A program made the position numbers and the translations under genes. The notes beneath the pieces were generated by a model. The model was not told the DNA's origin. It searched no databases and saw only the letters and a program-made list of their open reading frames with translations. This document shows positions 51,436 to 59,653 of a stretch of DNA of 64,000 bases, piece by piece (the stretch's first letter is position 1; each line of letters opens with the position of its first letter). This stretch comes from Enterobacter genomosp. O (GTDB lineage: Bacteria > Pseudomonadota > Gammaproteobacteria > Enterobacterales > Enterobacteriaceae), in contig NZ_LECZ01000026.1 in NCBI RefSeq assembly GCF_001022965.1, positions 744,001 to 808,000 of the forward strand, written 5' to 3'.

Positions 51436-52197
51436 ATGATTCTGGATTCATTCTCTCTGCAGGGTAAAGTGGCCGTGGTTTCCGGGTGTGACACCGGGCT
51501 GGGGCAGGGGATGGCGTTAGGCCTGGCGGAAGCGGGCTGCGATATCGTGGGTATCAACATTGTTGAGCCAACGGAAACCATCGAGCGTGTGACCGCGCTG
51601 GGCCGCCGTTTCCTGAGCCTGACCGCTGACCTGCGTAAAATCGACGCCATTCCTGAACTGCTGGATCGCGCGGTGGCTGAATTTGGTCATATCGACATTC
51701 TGGTGAACAATGCCGGGCTGATTCGCCGCGAAGATGCGATCAGCTTCAGCGAGCGCGACTGGGACGACGTGATGGATTTGAACATCAAGAGCGTATTTTT
51801 TATGTCCCAGGCGGCGGCAAAGCATTTTATTGCCCAGGGGAAAGGCGGCAAGATCGTTAATATTGCCTCCATGCTCTCGTTCCAGGGCGGAATCCGCGTG
51901 CCGTCTTATACCGCGTCCAAAAGCGCAGTAATGGGCGTGACTCGCCTGCTGGCGAACGAATGGGCGAAGCATAATATCAATGTGAATGCCATTGCACCGG
52001 GCTACATGGCGACCAACAACACGCAGCAGCTGCGCGCCGACGAGCAGCGCAGCGCGGAAATCCTCGACCGCATTCCGGCGGGGCGCTGGGGCCTCCCACG
52101 CGATCTGATGGGGCCAGTGGTCTTTCTGGCCTCATCGGCATCGGACTATATCAACGGCTACACCGTGGCAGTTGATGGCGGCTGGCTGGCGCGGTAG
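51436..52197 (+). CDS. kduD: 2-dehydro-3-deoxy-D-gluconate 5-dehydrogenase
   Basis: This 253-residue SDR enzyme reduces 2,5-diketo-3-deoxygluconate to KDG, the step after KduI. The cofactor loop SGCDTGLGQGMA, NNAG, and the catalytic Tyr-Lys in VPSYTASKSAVMG are in place. It is co-directional with kduI and ends in a hairpin. No pectate lyase or uronate transporter lies beside it here, so the pair likely serves hexuronate metabolism in general. Confidence 0.97.
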   Translation: MILDSFSLQGKVAVVSGCDTGLGQGMALGLAEAGCDIVGINIVEPTETIERVTALGRRFLSLTADLRKIDAIPELLDRAVAEFGHIDILVNNAGLIRREDAISFSERDWDDVMDLNIKSVFFMSQAAAKHFIAQGKGGKIVNIASMLSFQGGIRVPSYTASKSAVMGVTRLLANEWAKHNINVNAIAPGYMATNNTQQLRADEQRSAEILDRIPAGRWGLPRDLMGPVVFLASSASDYINGYTVAVDGGWLAR

Positions 52198-52213
52198 CCC
52201 GTTTCGGTCAAAT

Positions 52214-52240
52214 ACCTCTGCTTTCGGGCGGAGGTTTTTT
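52214..52240 (+). terminator. Terminator after kduD
   Basis: ACCTCTGC-TTTCG-GGCGGAGGT with a run of Ts, beginning 17 bases past the stop. Confidence 0.75.
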
Positions 52241-52381
52241 TTGCTCAAAAATTGTCAAAGTCCATATGGATAAACACGAAAAATCCATACTAAAAAATCA
52301 TGAATGACTGCCATCACACTTTTAATTCTGAAAAATGAATGTATTAGTAAAATAATGTGATTATTCAGCGTTAGTTGAAAT

Positions 52382-52397
52382 TGTAATGTCCATCACA
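52382..52397 (+). promoter_or_regulatory. Predicted CRP site upstream of araE
   Basis: TGTAA-TGTCCA-TCACA matches the CRP consensus at nine of ten core bases and lies directly before an AraC-type half-site, as expected for the araE promoter. Confidence 0.65.
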
Positions 52398-52410
52398 GAT
52401 CGCTATGTCG

Positions 52411-52427
52411 CAGCGAAATAGTCCATA
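52411..52427 (+). promoter_or_regulatory. Predicted AraC half-site upstream of araE
   Basis: CAGC-GAAATAG-TCCATA fits the araI1 pattern TAGC-N7-TCCATA in spacing and in nine of ten fixed bases. Two more TCCATA words at 52260 and 52284 further upstream may be distal contacts. The rest of the 311-base gap holds no gene. Confidence 0.6.
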
Positions 52428-52508
52428 TCTTCACCTTTTCCCACCTGACACTTTTTCTCCCTATCTCGTAATTTCACTTAACGCATTTCACTGTTCAGGC
52501 AGGAAACC

Positions 52509-53924
52509 ATGACATCAATAAATGACTCTACCCTTATGCCCGCGGCGCTGCGCGATACGCGCCGCATGAATCAGTTTGTCTCCATCGCCGCCGCCGTGGC
52601 GGGCCTGTTATTCGGGCTGGATATCGGCGTGATTGCCGGCGCATTACCGTTTATTACCGATCACTTTACCCTGAGTAGCCGCCTGCAGGAGTGGGTGGTG
52701 AGCAGCATGATGCTCGGCGCGGCTATCGGCGCGCTGTTCAACGGCTGGCTCTCGTTTCGTCTGGGGCGCAAATACAGCCTGATGGTCGGGGCGGTTCTGT
52801 TTGTTGCGGGCTCCATTGGCTCCGCGTTTGCCGCGAACGTTGAAGTGCTGCTGCTCTCCCGCGTGCTGCTGGGCGTGGCGGTGGGGATTGCCTCTTATAC
52901 GGCGCCGCTTTATCTCTCCGAAATGGCAAGTGAGAACGTGCGCGGGAAGATGATCAGCATGTACCAGCTGATGGTTACGCTGGGTATTGTGCTGGCGTTC
53001 CTGTCCGACACGTACTTTAGCTACAGCGGCAACTGGCGCGCAATGCTGGGCGTGCTGGCGCTACCGGCGCTGGTGCTGATCGTGCTGGTGGTTTTCCTGC
53101 CGAACAGTCCGCGCTGGCTGGCGCAAAAAGGGCGCCACGTGGAGGCGGAAGAGGTGCTGCGCATGCTGCGCGACACCTCGGAAAAAGCGCGTGAAGAGCT
53201 GAATGAGATCCGCGAAAGCCTGAAGCTGAAGCAGGGGGGCTGGGCGTTGTTTAAGATCAACCGCAACGTGCGCCGCGCGGTCTTCCTCGGCATGCTGCTA
53301 CAGGCGATGCAGCAATTCACCGGCATGAACATCATCATGTACTACGCGCCACGCATTTTCAAAATGGCCGGGTTCACCACCACGGAACAGCAGATGATAG
53401 CCACCCTGGTGGTCGGGCTGACCTTCATGTTCGCCACCTTTATCGCCGTATTCACCGTGGATAAAGCCGGACGTAAGCCGGCGCTGAAAATTGGCTTCAG
53501 CGTGATGGCGCTCGGCACGCTGATCCTCGGCTACTGCCTGATGCAGTTTGATAACGGCACGGCCTCAAGCGGTCTCTCCTGGCTCTCTGTCGGTATGACC
53601 ATGATGTGTATTGCAGGATACGCGATGAGCGCCGCGCCCGTGGTGTGGATCCTGTGCTCTGAAATTCAGCCGCTCAAATGCCGTGACTTTGGCATCACCT
53701 GTTCCACGACCACCAACTGGGTGTCCAACATGATCATCGGTGCGACTTTCCTGACCCTGCTGGACGCGATTGGCGCGGCGGGAACGTTCTGGCTCTATAC
53801 GGTGCTGAACGTGGCGTTTATTGGCGTCACGTTCTGGCTGATCCCGGAAACCAAAGGCGTGACGCTGGAACATATCGAGCGCAAGCTGATGGCAGGGGAG
53901 AAACTGCGGAATATCGGCGTGTGA
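52509..53924 (+). CDS. araE: Arabinose-proton symporter AraE
   Basis: This 471-residue major-facilitator sugar porter imports L-arabinose with protons. Twelve membrane helices are visible, with the family motifs RLGRKYSLM after helix 2, PNSPRWL in the central loop, and [14 protein letters not shown] in helix 7. Central and C-terminal segments are almost identical to E. coli AraE. AraC and CRP-type sites precede it. It starts with ATG at 52509 after CAGGAAACC. Confidence 0.95.
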   Translation: MTSINDSTLMPAALRDTRRMNQFVSIAAAVAGLLFGLDIGVIAGALPFITDHFTLSSRLQEWVVSSMMLGAAIGALFNGWLSFRLGRKYSLMVGAVLFVAGSIGSAFAANVEVLLLSRVLLGVAVGIASYTAPLYLSEMASENVRGKMISMYQLMVTLGIVLAFLSDTYFSYSGNWRAMLGVLALPALVLIVLVVFLPNSPRWLAQKGRHVEAEEVLRMLRDTSEKAREELNEIRESLKLKQGGWALFKINRNVRRAVFLGMLLQAMQQFTGMNIIMYYAPRIFKMAGFTTTEQQMIATLVVGLTFMFATFIAVFTVDKAGRKPALKIGFSVMALGTLILGYCLMQFDNGTASSGLSWLSVGMTMMCIAGYAMSAAPVVWILCSEIQPLKCRDFGITCSTTTNWVSNMIIGATFLTLLDAIGAAGTFWLYTVLNVAFIGVTFWLIPETKGVTLEHIERKLMAGEKLRNIGV

Positions 53925-53955
53925 TCGTCTGGCCTGTTTAAGCGTTTAATTCAGT

Positions 53956-54017
53956 CAGAGTTGGTAAGACGGTGCTTTATTACAATAGTAACGTAATGAA
54001 ACTCACTACCAACTCTG
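53956..54017. repeat. Inverted repeat between araE and the fepE-like gene
   Basis: CAGAGTTGGTA (53956-53966) and its exact complement TACCAACTCTG (54007-54017) are 40 bases apart. There is no U-tract after the right arm. It may be an RNA structure, a regulatory palindrome or a remnant of a mobile element. Confidence 0.6.
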
Positions 54018-54048
54018 GCAGGGGGAGATAAATATAGGGATTTGAACT

Positions 54049-54062
54049 TAAGATAATTCTTA
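54049..54062. promoter_or_regulatory. Predicted RcsAB box upstream of the fepE-like gene
   Basis: TAAGATAATTCTTA matches the RcsAB consensus TAAGAATATTCTTA at 12 of 14 bases and is itself palindromic at the ends. It lies 71 bases before the presumed start of the chain-length regulator, the kind of gene the Rcs system controls. Confidence 0.55.
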
Positions 54063-54132
54063 GGATAATGTATCATCGGACCACCGCTATTATTTGCGCA
54101 AAATGAAACGCATCCTAAAAAGAAAAATGCCT

Positions 54133-55257
54133 ATGTCTGAGATGGATATCAAAAAAAGCACAGATCTTGATTTTCCCCGTTATGCCACCCCGGTTGTACA
54201 CGCTAAAGAGATAGATCTTTTGGGCCTGGTTGAGGTGCTGTTAGCGGCGAAAAAGCGCATCGTTGCCGTTACCCTTGCGTTCACCCTGGTAGGGCTTGCC
54301 GTTTCATTTTTACTGCCGCAGAAATGGACAAGTAAAGCCGTGATCACGCAGGCAGAACAGCTGCAGTGGAACCCGCTGCGTCAGATGCTGGTTGAGTTAC
54401 AGGTGCTTGACGTGGATGCGAAAATTTCCCGCCCTGAAGTCTTTGACCTGTTTATCAAAAAGTTTCAGTCTCAGTCATTGCTCGAAGAGTACATGAAAAC
54501 CTCTCCTTACGTGACGTCGCAGCTGGAAGGCGCGGAGGTGGACCCGCTTGAGCTGCATCGGGCGATAGTCAACATCTCAGAAAGAATGAAAGCGGTGAAC
54601 GACACTCAGGCAAAAGATGCGGATAAAATGCCGTATGTCTCCTGGACATTAAGCTTCACTGCGCCGACCGCGGGCGATGCCCAATCCGTCCTGCAGGGAT
54701 ATATCAATTATATCGCTGCGATTGTCGAGAAAGAGACGGTGCAGAATATCCGCAGCCAGATCGCTCTGAAAACGAAAGCCGTTGAGCAGCAGCTGGAGCT
54801 GGATCGCGTCCGCCTGACCAATATTCACAATACCAACCTGCAGCGACTGAATTATTCGCTGTCAGTGGCGAATGCTGCAGGCATCAAGAAGCCGGTTTAC
54901 AGCAACGGCCAGGCGGTGAAGGATGATCCTGATTACTCTGTTGCGCTCGGCGCTGACGGGATTGCGCAAAAACTGCAGATAGAAAAAAATCTGAAGGACG
55001 TGACCGAGCTGAATGCAGATTTCCAGAACCGGGAATACTATCTGGCAAAGCTGAAAAAACTCTCTTTTGCCGATGTCCAGCTTGAGCCATTCAGGTACCA
55101 GCTTTCTCCCTCTATGCCGGTGAAAAAAGATGGCACTGGTAAAGCCCTGATTGTCCTTCTGTCGGCGATCCTGGGCGGGCTGTTTGCCTGCGGTAGCGTT
55201 TTACTGCGCGAAGCGATGCTCACCCGTAATCCGCTGCCGGAGCCGGTGACGGAATAA
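54133..55257 (+). CDS. Polysaccharide chain-length regulator, FepE/Wzz family
   Basis: The product is about 374 residues with an N-terminal membrane helix (about 45-65, RIVAVTLAFTLVGLAVSFLL), a large periplasmic helical region and a C-terminal helix (ALIVLLSAILGGLFACGSVL). The Pro-rich end SPSMPVKKDG precedes the second helix, as in Wzz proteins. It aligns by eye with E. coli FepE over its whole length, including ANAAGIKKPVYSNGQAVKDD. Such proteins set very long O-antigen chain length. In E. coli fepE lies in the enterobactin locus; here it stands alone between araE and ygeA. ATGs at 54103, 54127 and 54133 are possible; the last aligns with FepE. Confidence 0.85.
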   Translation: MSEMDIKKSTDLDFPRYATPVVHAKEIDLLGLVEVLLAAKKRIVAVTLAFTLVGLAVSFLLPQKWTSKAVITQAEQLQWNPLRQMLVELQVLDVDAKISRPEVFDLFIKKFQSQSLLEEYMKTSPYVTSQLEGAEVDPLELHRAIVNISERMKAVNDTQAKDADKMPYVSWTLSFTAPTAGDAQSVLQGYINYIAAIVEKETVQNIRSQIALKTKAVEQQLELDRVRLTNIHNTNLQRLNYSLSVANAAGIKKPVYSNGQAVKDDPDYSVALGADGIAQKLQIEKNLKDVTELNADFQNREYYLAKLKKLSFADVQLEPFRYQLSPSMPVKKDGTGKALIVLLSAILGGLFACGSVLLREAMLTRNPLPEPVTE

Positions 55258-55270
55258 ACTCTGCAGTTTA

Positions 55271-55300
55271 AAAAAGGCGCTGAATACAGCGCCTTTTTTT
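55271..55300 (+). terminator. Terminator after the fepE-like gene
   Basis: AAAAAGGCGCTG-AATA-CAGCGCCTTTTTTT, 14 bases past the stop. Confidence 0.92.
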
Positions 55301-55348
55301 ATTGGCGTTGGTTGTGCTAGAAAGAGAGACCAGAGATAAGGAGGGATG

Positions 55349-56041
55349 ATGAAAACGATTGGCCTGTTAGGTGGAATGAGCTGGGAATCGACAATCCCGT
55401 ATTACCGCCTGATTAACGAAGGGGTAAAGCAGCGCCTGGGTGGTCTGCATTCCGCGAGCCTGCTGCTGCACAGCGTTGATTTTCATGAAATCGAAGCCTG
55501 CCAGTCGAGCGGCGAGTGGGATAAAGCCGGGGAGATGCTAGCCCAGGCAGCGCTGGGACTGGAGCGTGCCGGTGCCGAGGGGATATTGCTTTGTACCAAT
55601 ACCATGCACAAAGTGGCATCGCATATCGAGGACCGCTGCTCGCTGCCGTTCCTGCATATTGCTGACGCGACCGGGCGTGCGATTACGGCATCCGGGATGA
55701 AGCGCGTGGCGCTGCTGGGCACGCGCTACACCATGGAACAGGATTTTTATCGCGGGCGTTTGCAGGATGAGTTTGGCATCGAAAGCCTGATCCCGGATGA
55801 AGCCGACCGGGCGCGCATCAACCAGATTATCTTTGACGAACTCTGCCTCGGCACCTTCAGCGAGTCTTCCCGGGCGTATTACGTCAGCGTGATTGAAAAG
55901 CTGGCGCAGCAGGGGGCAGAAGGCGTAATTTTCGGCTGCACCGAGATTGGCCTGCTGGTGCCGGCCGATCGAAGCCCCGTTCCGGTATTTGATACCGCCG
56001 CCATCCATGCAGCGGACGCCGTGGAGTTTATGCTGTCATAA
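55349..56041 (+). CDS. ygeA: Amino-acid racemase YgeA
   Basis: This 230-residue aspartate/glutamate racemase-fold enzyme acts without PLP through two cysteines: Cys82 in LLCTNTMHK and the Cys in [13 protein letters not shown]. coli YgeA has broad-spectrum racemase activity, with homoserine among the substrates. Two tandem ATGs (55346 and 55349) follow AAGGAGG; the second gives the E. coli start MKTIGLLGG and better spacing. Its 3' end overlaps that of the convergent lysR by six bases. Confidence 0.94.
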   Translation: MKTIGLLGGMSWESTIPYYRLINEGVKQRLGGLHSASLLLHSVDFHEIEACQSSGEWDKAGEMLAQAALGLERAGAEGILLCTNTMHKVASHIEDRCSLPFLHIADATGRAITASGMKRVALLGTRYTMEQDFYRGRLQDEFGIESLIPDEADRARINQIIFDELCLGTFSESSRAYYVSVIEKLAQQGAEGVIFGCTEIGLLVPADRSPVPVFDTAAIHAADAVEFMLS

Positions 56042-56962
56042 CGGGTTTTGCAGGTCAGGTAAGCGAAGCGCCACCTGGCGCGCGTGCTCAATCAAGTGTT
56101 CGGTAAAAGCCTCCACCAGCGCGGAAGCCGGACGGTGCAGCGGGCGAATCAGGCTAACGGTGAACGGGACGGAAACGCTAAAGCGGCGGATGACGATCCC
56201 GTTTCCGGCATAGTCCATCGCCGTGAGCGGGTTCACGACCGCGACGCCGACGCCCGCCCGCACCATCGCGCAAATCGAGGCCGCGCTGTGCGTCTCCACC
56301 ACCATTCTCCGTTTTACCTGATGATCGGCAAACAGGGTGTCCAGGAGCTGTCGGTAGCTGTCGGTCTGCGACAGGCTAATGTAGTTTTCCCCATGAAAAT
56401 CCTCTGGCGTGAGCACCGCCTTACCGGCAAGCGGATGTCCGGCGGGCAAAACGCACACTTCATCTAAAGAGAGCAATTCCAGGCGTTCCGTTCCCGCTGG
56501 GGTGGAGAGGGTTTCGGTTAGTCCTAAATCATGGCGCTGTGCCGAAAGCCACTCTTCCAGCAGAGGCGATTCCTGCGGCACGATGGTGAGGCTGACCTCC
56601 GGATATCGGGCCAGGAAAGGCTGCAGCAGCATGGGCAGGAACGACTGCGAAAAGACGGGCAGACAGACGATGGACAACTCGCCCTGACGAAACTCGCGCA
56701 GGCTTTCCGCTGCACTCACTATTCTGTCCAGCCCGTACCAGGAGCGCTGCACTTCTTCGAACAGACGTAACCCCTGCACCGTCGGGTGAAGCCTGCCCCG
56801 GGTACGTTCAAACAGCTTCAGCCCCAGTACCTTTTCGAAGCGAGCCAGCTCGCGGCTTACCGTCGGCTGCGAGGTATGGAGCATCTGCGCGGCTTCGGTG
56901 AGATTGCCGGTGGTCATGACGGCATGAAAAATCTCGATATGGCGTAAGTTGACGGCGGGCAT
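56036..56962 (-). CDS. lysR: LysR, activator of lysA, with REP-derived C-terminus
   Basis: This 308-residue founding member of the LysR family activates lysA in the presence of diaminopimelate. The HTH ([20 protein letters not shown], then [12 protein letters not shown]) and ligand domain closely match E. coli LysR up to [15 protein letters not shown]. From there the tail [17 protein letters not shown] differs, and the DNA encoding it is a recognisable REP palindrome (56050-56080). The tail lies after the folded effector domain, so activity is likely kept. It is divergent from lysA with 121 bases between starts. Confidence 0.95.
   Translation of the reverse strand: MPAVNLRHIEIFHAVMTTGNLTEAAQMLHTSQPTVSRELARFEKVLGLKLFERTRGRLHPTVQGLRLFEEVQRSWYGLDRIVSAAESLREFRQGELSIVCLPVFSQSFLPMLLQPFLARYPEVSLTIVPQESPLLEEWLSAQRHDLGLTETLSTPAGTERLELLSLDEVCVLPAGHPLAGKAVLTPEDFHGENYISLSQTDSYRQLLDTLFADHQVKRRMVVETHSAASICAMVRAGVGVAVVNPLTAMDYAGNGIVIRRFSVSVPFTVSLIRPLHRPASALVEAFTEHLIEHARQVALRLPDLQNPL
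56050..56080. repeat. REP-like unit inside the lysR coding end
   Basis: GCAGGTCAGGTAAGCGAAGC followed by GCCACCTGGCG matches the local REP unit GTAGGCCGGGTAAGGCGAAG / CCGCCACCCGGC with a few changes and two one-base gaps. It falls within the last codons of lysR. Confidence 0.7.
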
Positions 56963-57083
56963 AGGTCACCTGAGGAGGTAATAGTATCCATATCATTTTT
57001 GCATAGACTCGCCATAAAACGATATTTTTTATTCTGTTCACGCTGTGGCGTAATCATCAAAACGCCTTTATCCGGAGAAGACC

Positions 57084-58346
57084 ATGCCACGCCCGCTGAA
57101 CCAGACCGATACCGATTTGAACGCTGATAACCTCCTGCGCCTGCCTGCCGAGTTTGGCTGCCCCGTCTGGGTCTACGACGCGCAGATTGTTCGCGAGAAA
57201 ATTGCGGCACTGCATCAGTTTGACGTGGTGCGTTTTGCCCAGAAGGCGTGCTCCAATATTCATATTCTGCGCCTGATGCGCGAGCAGGGGGTAAAGGTTG
57301 ACTCCGTTTCGCTCGGCGAAATCGAGCGCGCGCTTTCGGCCGGATTCGATCCGAAAGCCGATAGCGATGCGATCGTCTTTACCGCTGATGTGATCGACGA
57401 TGCCACCCTGGCGCGCGTCCACGAGTTGCAGATCCCGGTGAATGCGGGTTCTGTGGATATGCTGGAGCAGCTTGGACAGGTTTCTCCTGGCCACCGCGTC
57501 TGGCTGCGCGTGAACCCGGGCTTTGGTCATGGCCACAGCCAAAAAACCAACACCGGCGGTGAAAACAGCAAGCACGGGATCTGGTATGCCGATATGCCTG
57601 CTGCGCTGGAGGTGCTCCAGCGTTACAATCTGAAGCTGGTGGGCATTCATATGCACATTGGCTCTGGCGTGGACTACGGCCACCTCGAGCAGGTGTGCGG
57701 TGCGATGGTGCGCCAGGTGGTCGATTTTGGTCAGGATCTGGAGGCGATCTCTGCCGGCGGCGGTCTCTCCATCCCTTATCGCGAAGGGGAAGAGGCGATC
57801 GATACCGATCACTATTACGGCCTGTGGAGCGCCGCCCGCGACCAAATCGCCGCGCATCTGGGCCACGGGGTGAAGCTGGAAATTGAGCCGGGTCGTTTCC
57901 TGGTAGCCGAGGCCGGCGTACTGGTTTCGCAGGTGCGCAGCGTGAAAGAGATGGGGTCTCGCCACTTCGTATTGATTGACGCAGGTTTTAACGATCTGAT
58001 GCGTCCATCGATGTACGGCAGCTATCACCACATTACGGCGCTGGCTGCCGACGGCCGCGATTTAACGCAGGCGCCGCGCGTTGAGACGGTCGTTGCGGGG
58101 CCGCTGTGCGAATCGGGCGATGTGTTTACCCAGCAGGAAGGCGGCAAAGTGGAAACCCGCGCGCTGCCAGAGGTCAAGCCGGGTGATTATCTCGTGCTGC
58201 ATGATACCGGAGCCTACGGGGCGTCTATGTCATCTAACTACAATAGCCGCCCGCTGCTGCCGGAAGTGCTGTTTGATAACGGCAAGGCGCGGCTGATCCG
58301 CCGTCGCCAGACCATTCAGGAGCTGCTGGCGCTCGAGCTCGTTTGA
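57084..58346 (+). CDS. lysA: Diaminopimelate decarboxylase
   Basis: This 420-residue PLP enzyme forms L-lysine from meso-diaminopimelate, the last step of the pathway. The PLP lysine is Lys54 in RFAQKACSNIHILR. The decarboxylase motifs HMHIGSGVDYGHLEQVCGA and LEIEPGRFLVAEAG, and the active-site CESGDVFTQ are present. Its end ELLALELV is nearly that of E. coli LysA, so the gene is intact even though the next gene on the opposite strand overlaps its last 31 bases. Confidence 0.97.
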   Translation: MPRPLNQTDTDLNADNLLRLPAEFGCPVWVYDAQIVREKIAALHQFDVVRFAQKACSNIHILRLMREQGVKVDSVSLGEIERALSAGFDPKADSDAIVFTADVIDDATLARVHELQIPVNAGSVDMLEQLGQVSPGHRVWLRVNPGFGHGHSQKTNTGGENSKHGIWYADMPAALEVLQRYNLKLVGIHMHIGSGVDYGHLEQVCGAMVRQVVDFGQDLEAISAGGGLSIPYREGEEAIDTDHYYGLWSAARDQIAAHLGHGVKLEIEPGRFLVAEAGVLVSQVRSVKEMGSRHFVLIDAGFNDLMRPSMYGSYHHITALAADGRDLTQAPRVETVVAGPLCESGDVFTQQEGGKVETRALPEVKPGDYLVLHDTGAYGASMSSNYNSRPLLPEVLFDNGKARLIRRRQTIQELLALELV

Positions 58347-59353
58347 GTAAAGTAGGGCCCGGTGGTGACCGAATCGCGTAATACCAGCGTGCCGGTAAAC
58401 GGCGGGATGGCATCGACCGGCTGGTTTTTTGCCAGCCGGATCGCCTGATCGATGGCCGTGACAATCATATTATCGATAGGCAGATACACCGATGAAAGCG
58501 CAGGCTCCAGCCATTTCGCGCTTGGGGCATCGTCAAAGCCAAACAGTGAAATATCCTGTGGGATTTTCAGCCCCGCCTGGTGCAACGCTTTGGACGCACC
58601 CAGCGCCATATCATCGTTACAGGCAAACAGGGCGCTGAACGAAACACCGTCGGCAATCAGCTCTTTGCATAGCTCATATCCCCGCGTCATTCCCGCATCG
58701 CCGTACTTTATCCGACGCTCGTCCAGACGAATGCCGTGCTTTTCCAGCGCCTTGCGATAGCCCATTAGCCTCGCTTTCCCGGTTGGGGTGTGGATCGGGA
58801 CGGTGATACAGGCGATCTCCCGGTGGCCCTGATTGATCAGGTAATCCACGGCCTTAAACGCGGCATCCTGCTGTTCGAAGAACACGCAGCGATCCGGCGC
58901 CAGGCTGACTTCACGGTTAATGACCACCAGCGGCGTTTGCACGGTGTTCATCAGCTTGATGATCGCTTTTTCGCTCATATAGCGCGTGTAAAGCACGATG
59001 GCATCGCACTGGCGATCGGCCAGCATTTGCACCGCCTGCTCTTCCTGCTCCGGCGCGTCGTGGCCGTCGGTGACGATCAGCTGTTTTCCGTGGGTTTCGG
59101 TCTGCCGCGATGCCTGTTGCAGAAGGCGACCAAAGTAAAAGCCATCGAAGGTGGAGACGACCAGACCAATGCTGTTGCTGGTCTGGTTTGCCAGCGAGCG
59201 CGCGAGAAAGTTTGGGCGGTAGCCCAGCTCTTCCATCGCAGCAAATACCTGCTGGCGCGTACTCTCTTTAACCTGACCTGTGCCGTTCAGCACGCGCGAT
59301 ACCGTGGCCTTTGACACGCCCGCACGCAGTGAGACATCCAGCATTGTTGCCAT
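58316..59353 (-). CDS. LacI-family regulator of the PTS/GH1 cassette (AscG-like)
   Basis: This 345-residue repressor has a LacI HTH (MLDVSLRAGVSKATVSRVLN) with hinge helix ARSLANQTSN and a periplasmic-binding-like sugar domain (60-330). It is closest by eye to AscG, the regulator of a beta-glucoside operon. Its last ten residues TQTSSSASSS are encoded by the antisense strand of the lysA end, so the original 3' end seems to be lost. It is divergent from the EIIC gene. It likely represses the cassette until a beta-glucoside or its phosphate is present. Confidence 0.87.
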   Translation of the reverse strand: MATMLDVSLRAGVSKATVSRVLNGTGQVKESTRQQVFAAMEELGYRPNFLARSLANQTSNSIGLVVSTFDGFYFGRLLQQASRQTETHGKQLIVTDGHDAPEQEEQAVQMLADRQCDAIVLYTRYMSEKAIIKLMNTVQTPLVVINREVSLAPDRCVFFEQQDAAFKAVDYLINQGHREIACITVPIHTPTGKARLMGYRKALEKHGIRLDERRIKYGDAGMTRGYELCKELIADGVSFSALFACNDDMALGASKALHQAGLKIPQDISLFGFDDAPSAKWLEPALSSVYLPIDNMIVTAIDQAIRLAKNQPVDAIPPFTGTLVLRDSVTTGPYFTQTSSSASSS

Positions 59354-59492
59354 TCTACATTCCTGATTCCACGTAATGATCTGCAGTTTAACACAGACCT
59401 CACGGCGTATAAGCGACGCGGGAGGCGCAAAAATTCCGCCACGATCACGCTTTTTGGTAAGGATCGCTCAGCGCGGGATAAATGTCTTTAAG

Positions 59493-59502
59493 TGGTATAC
59501 CA
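59493..59502. promoter_or_regulatory. Palindromic operator 1 upstream of the EIIC gene
   Basis: TGGTATACCA is a perfect palindrome and matches the core of ExuR/UxuR-type GntR operators. It is 152 bases before the EIIC start. The GntR regulator at the end of the cassette resembles ExuR/UxuR. Confidence 0.55.
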
Positions 59503-59585
59503 AAATAGTCAAAAGTATTCATCTGGAATACCTCTTTCCTCGTTGAGAGCTTAATCACAGAACGTAAAGCCCCTTAAAGCTATTT

Positions 59586-59597
59586 TTGGTATGCCAA
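59586..59597. promoter_or_regulatory. Palindromic operator 2 upstream of the EIIC gene
   Basis: TTGGTATGCCAA is a near-perfect palindrome of the same family. Its centre lies 94 bases from that of operator 1, close to nine turns of B-DNA, so two bound dimers would face the same side. Confidence 0.55.
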
Positions 59598-59653
59598 TAG
59601 TATCCGGCTGACCCTCTTATTCCATAAAAGCCCTTTTACTGAGGTATTACCCT

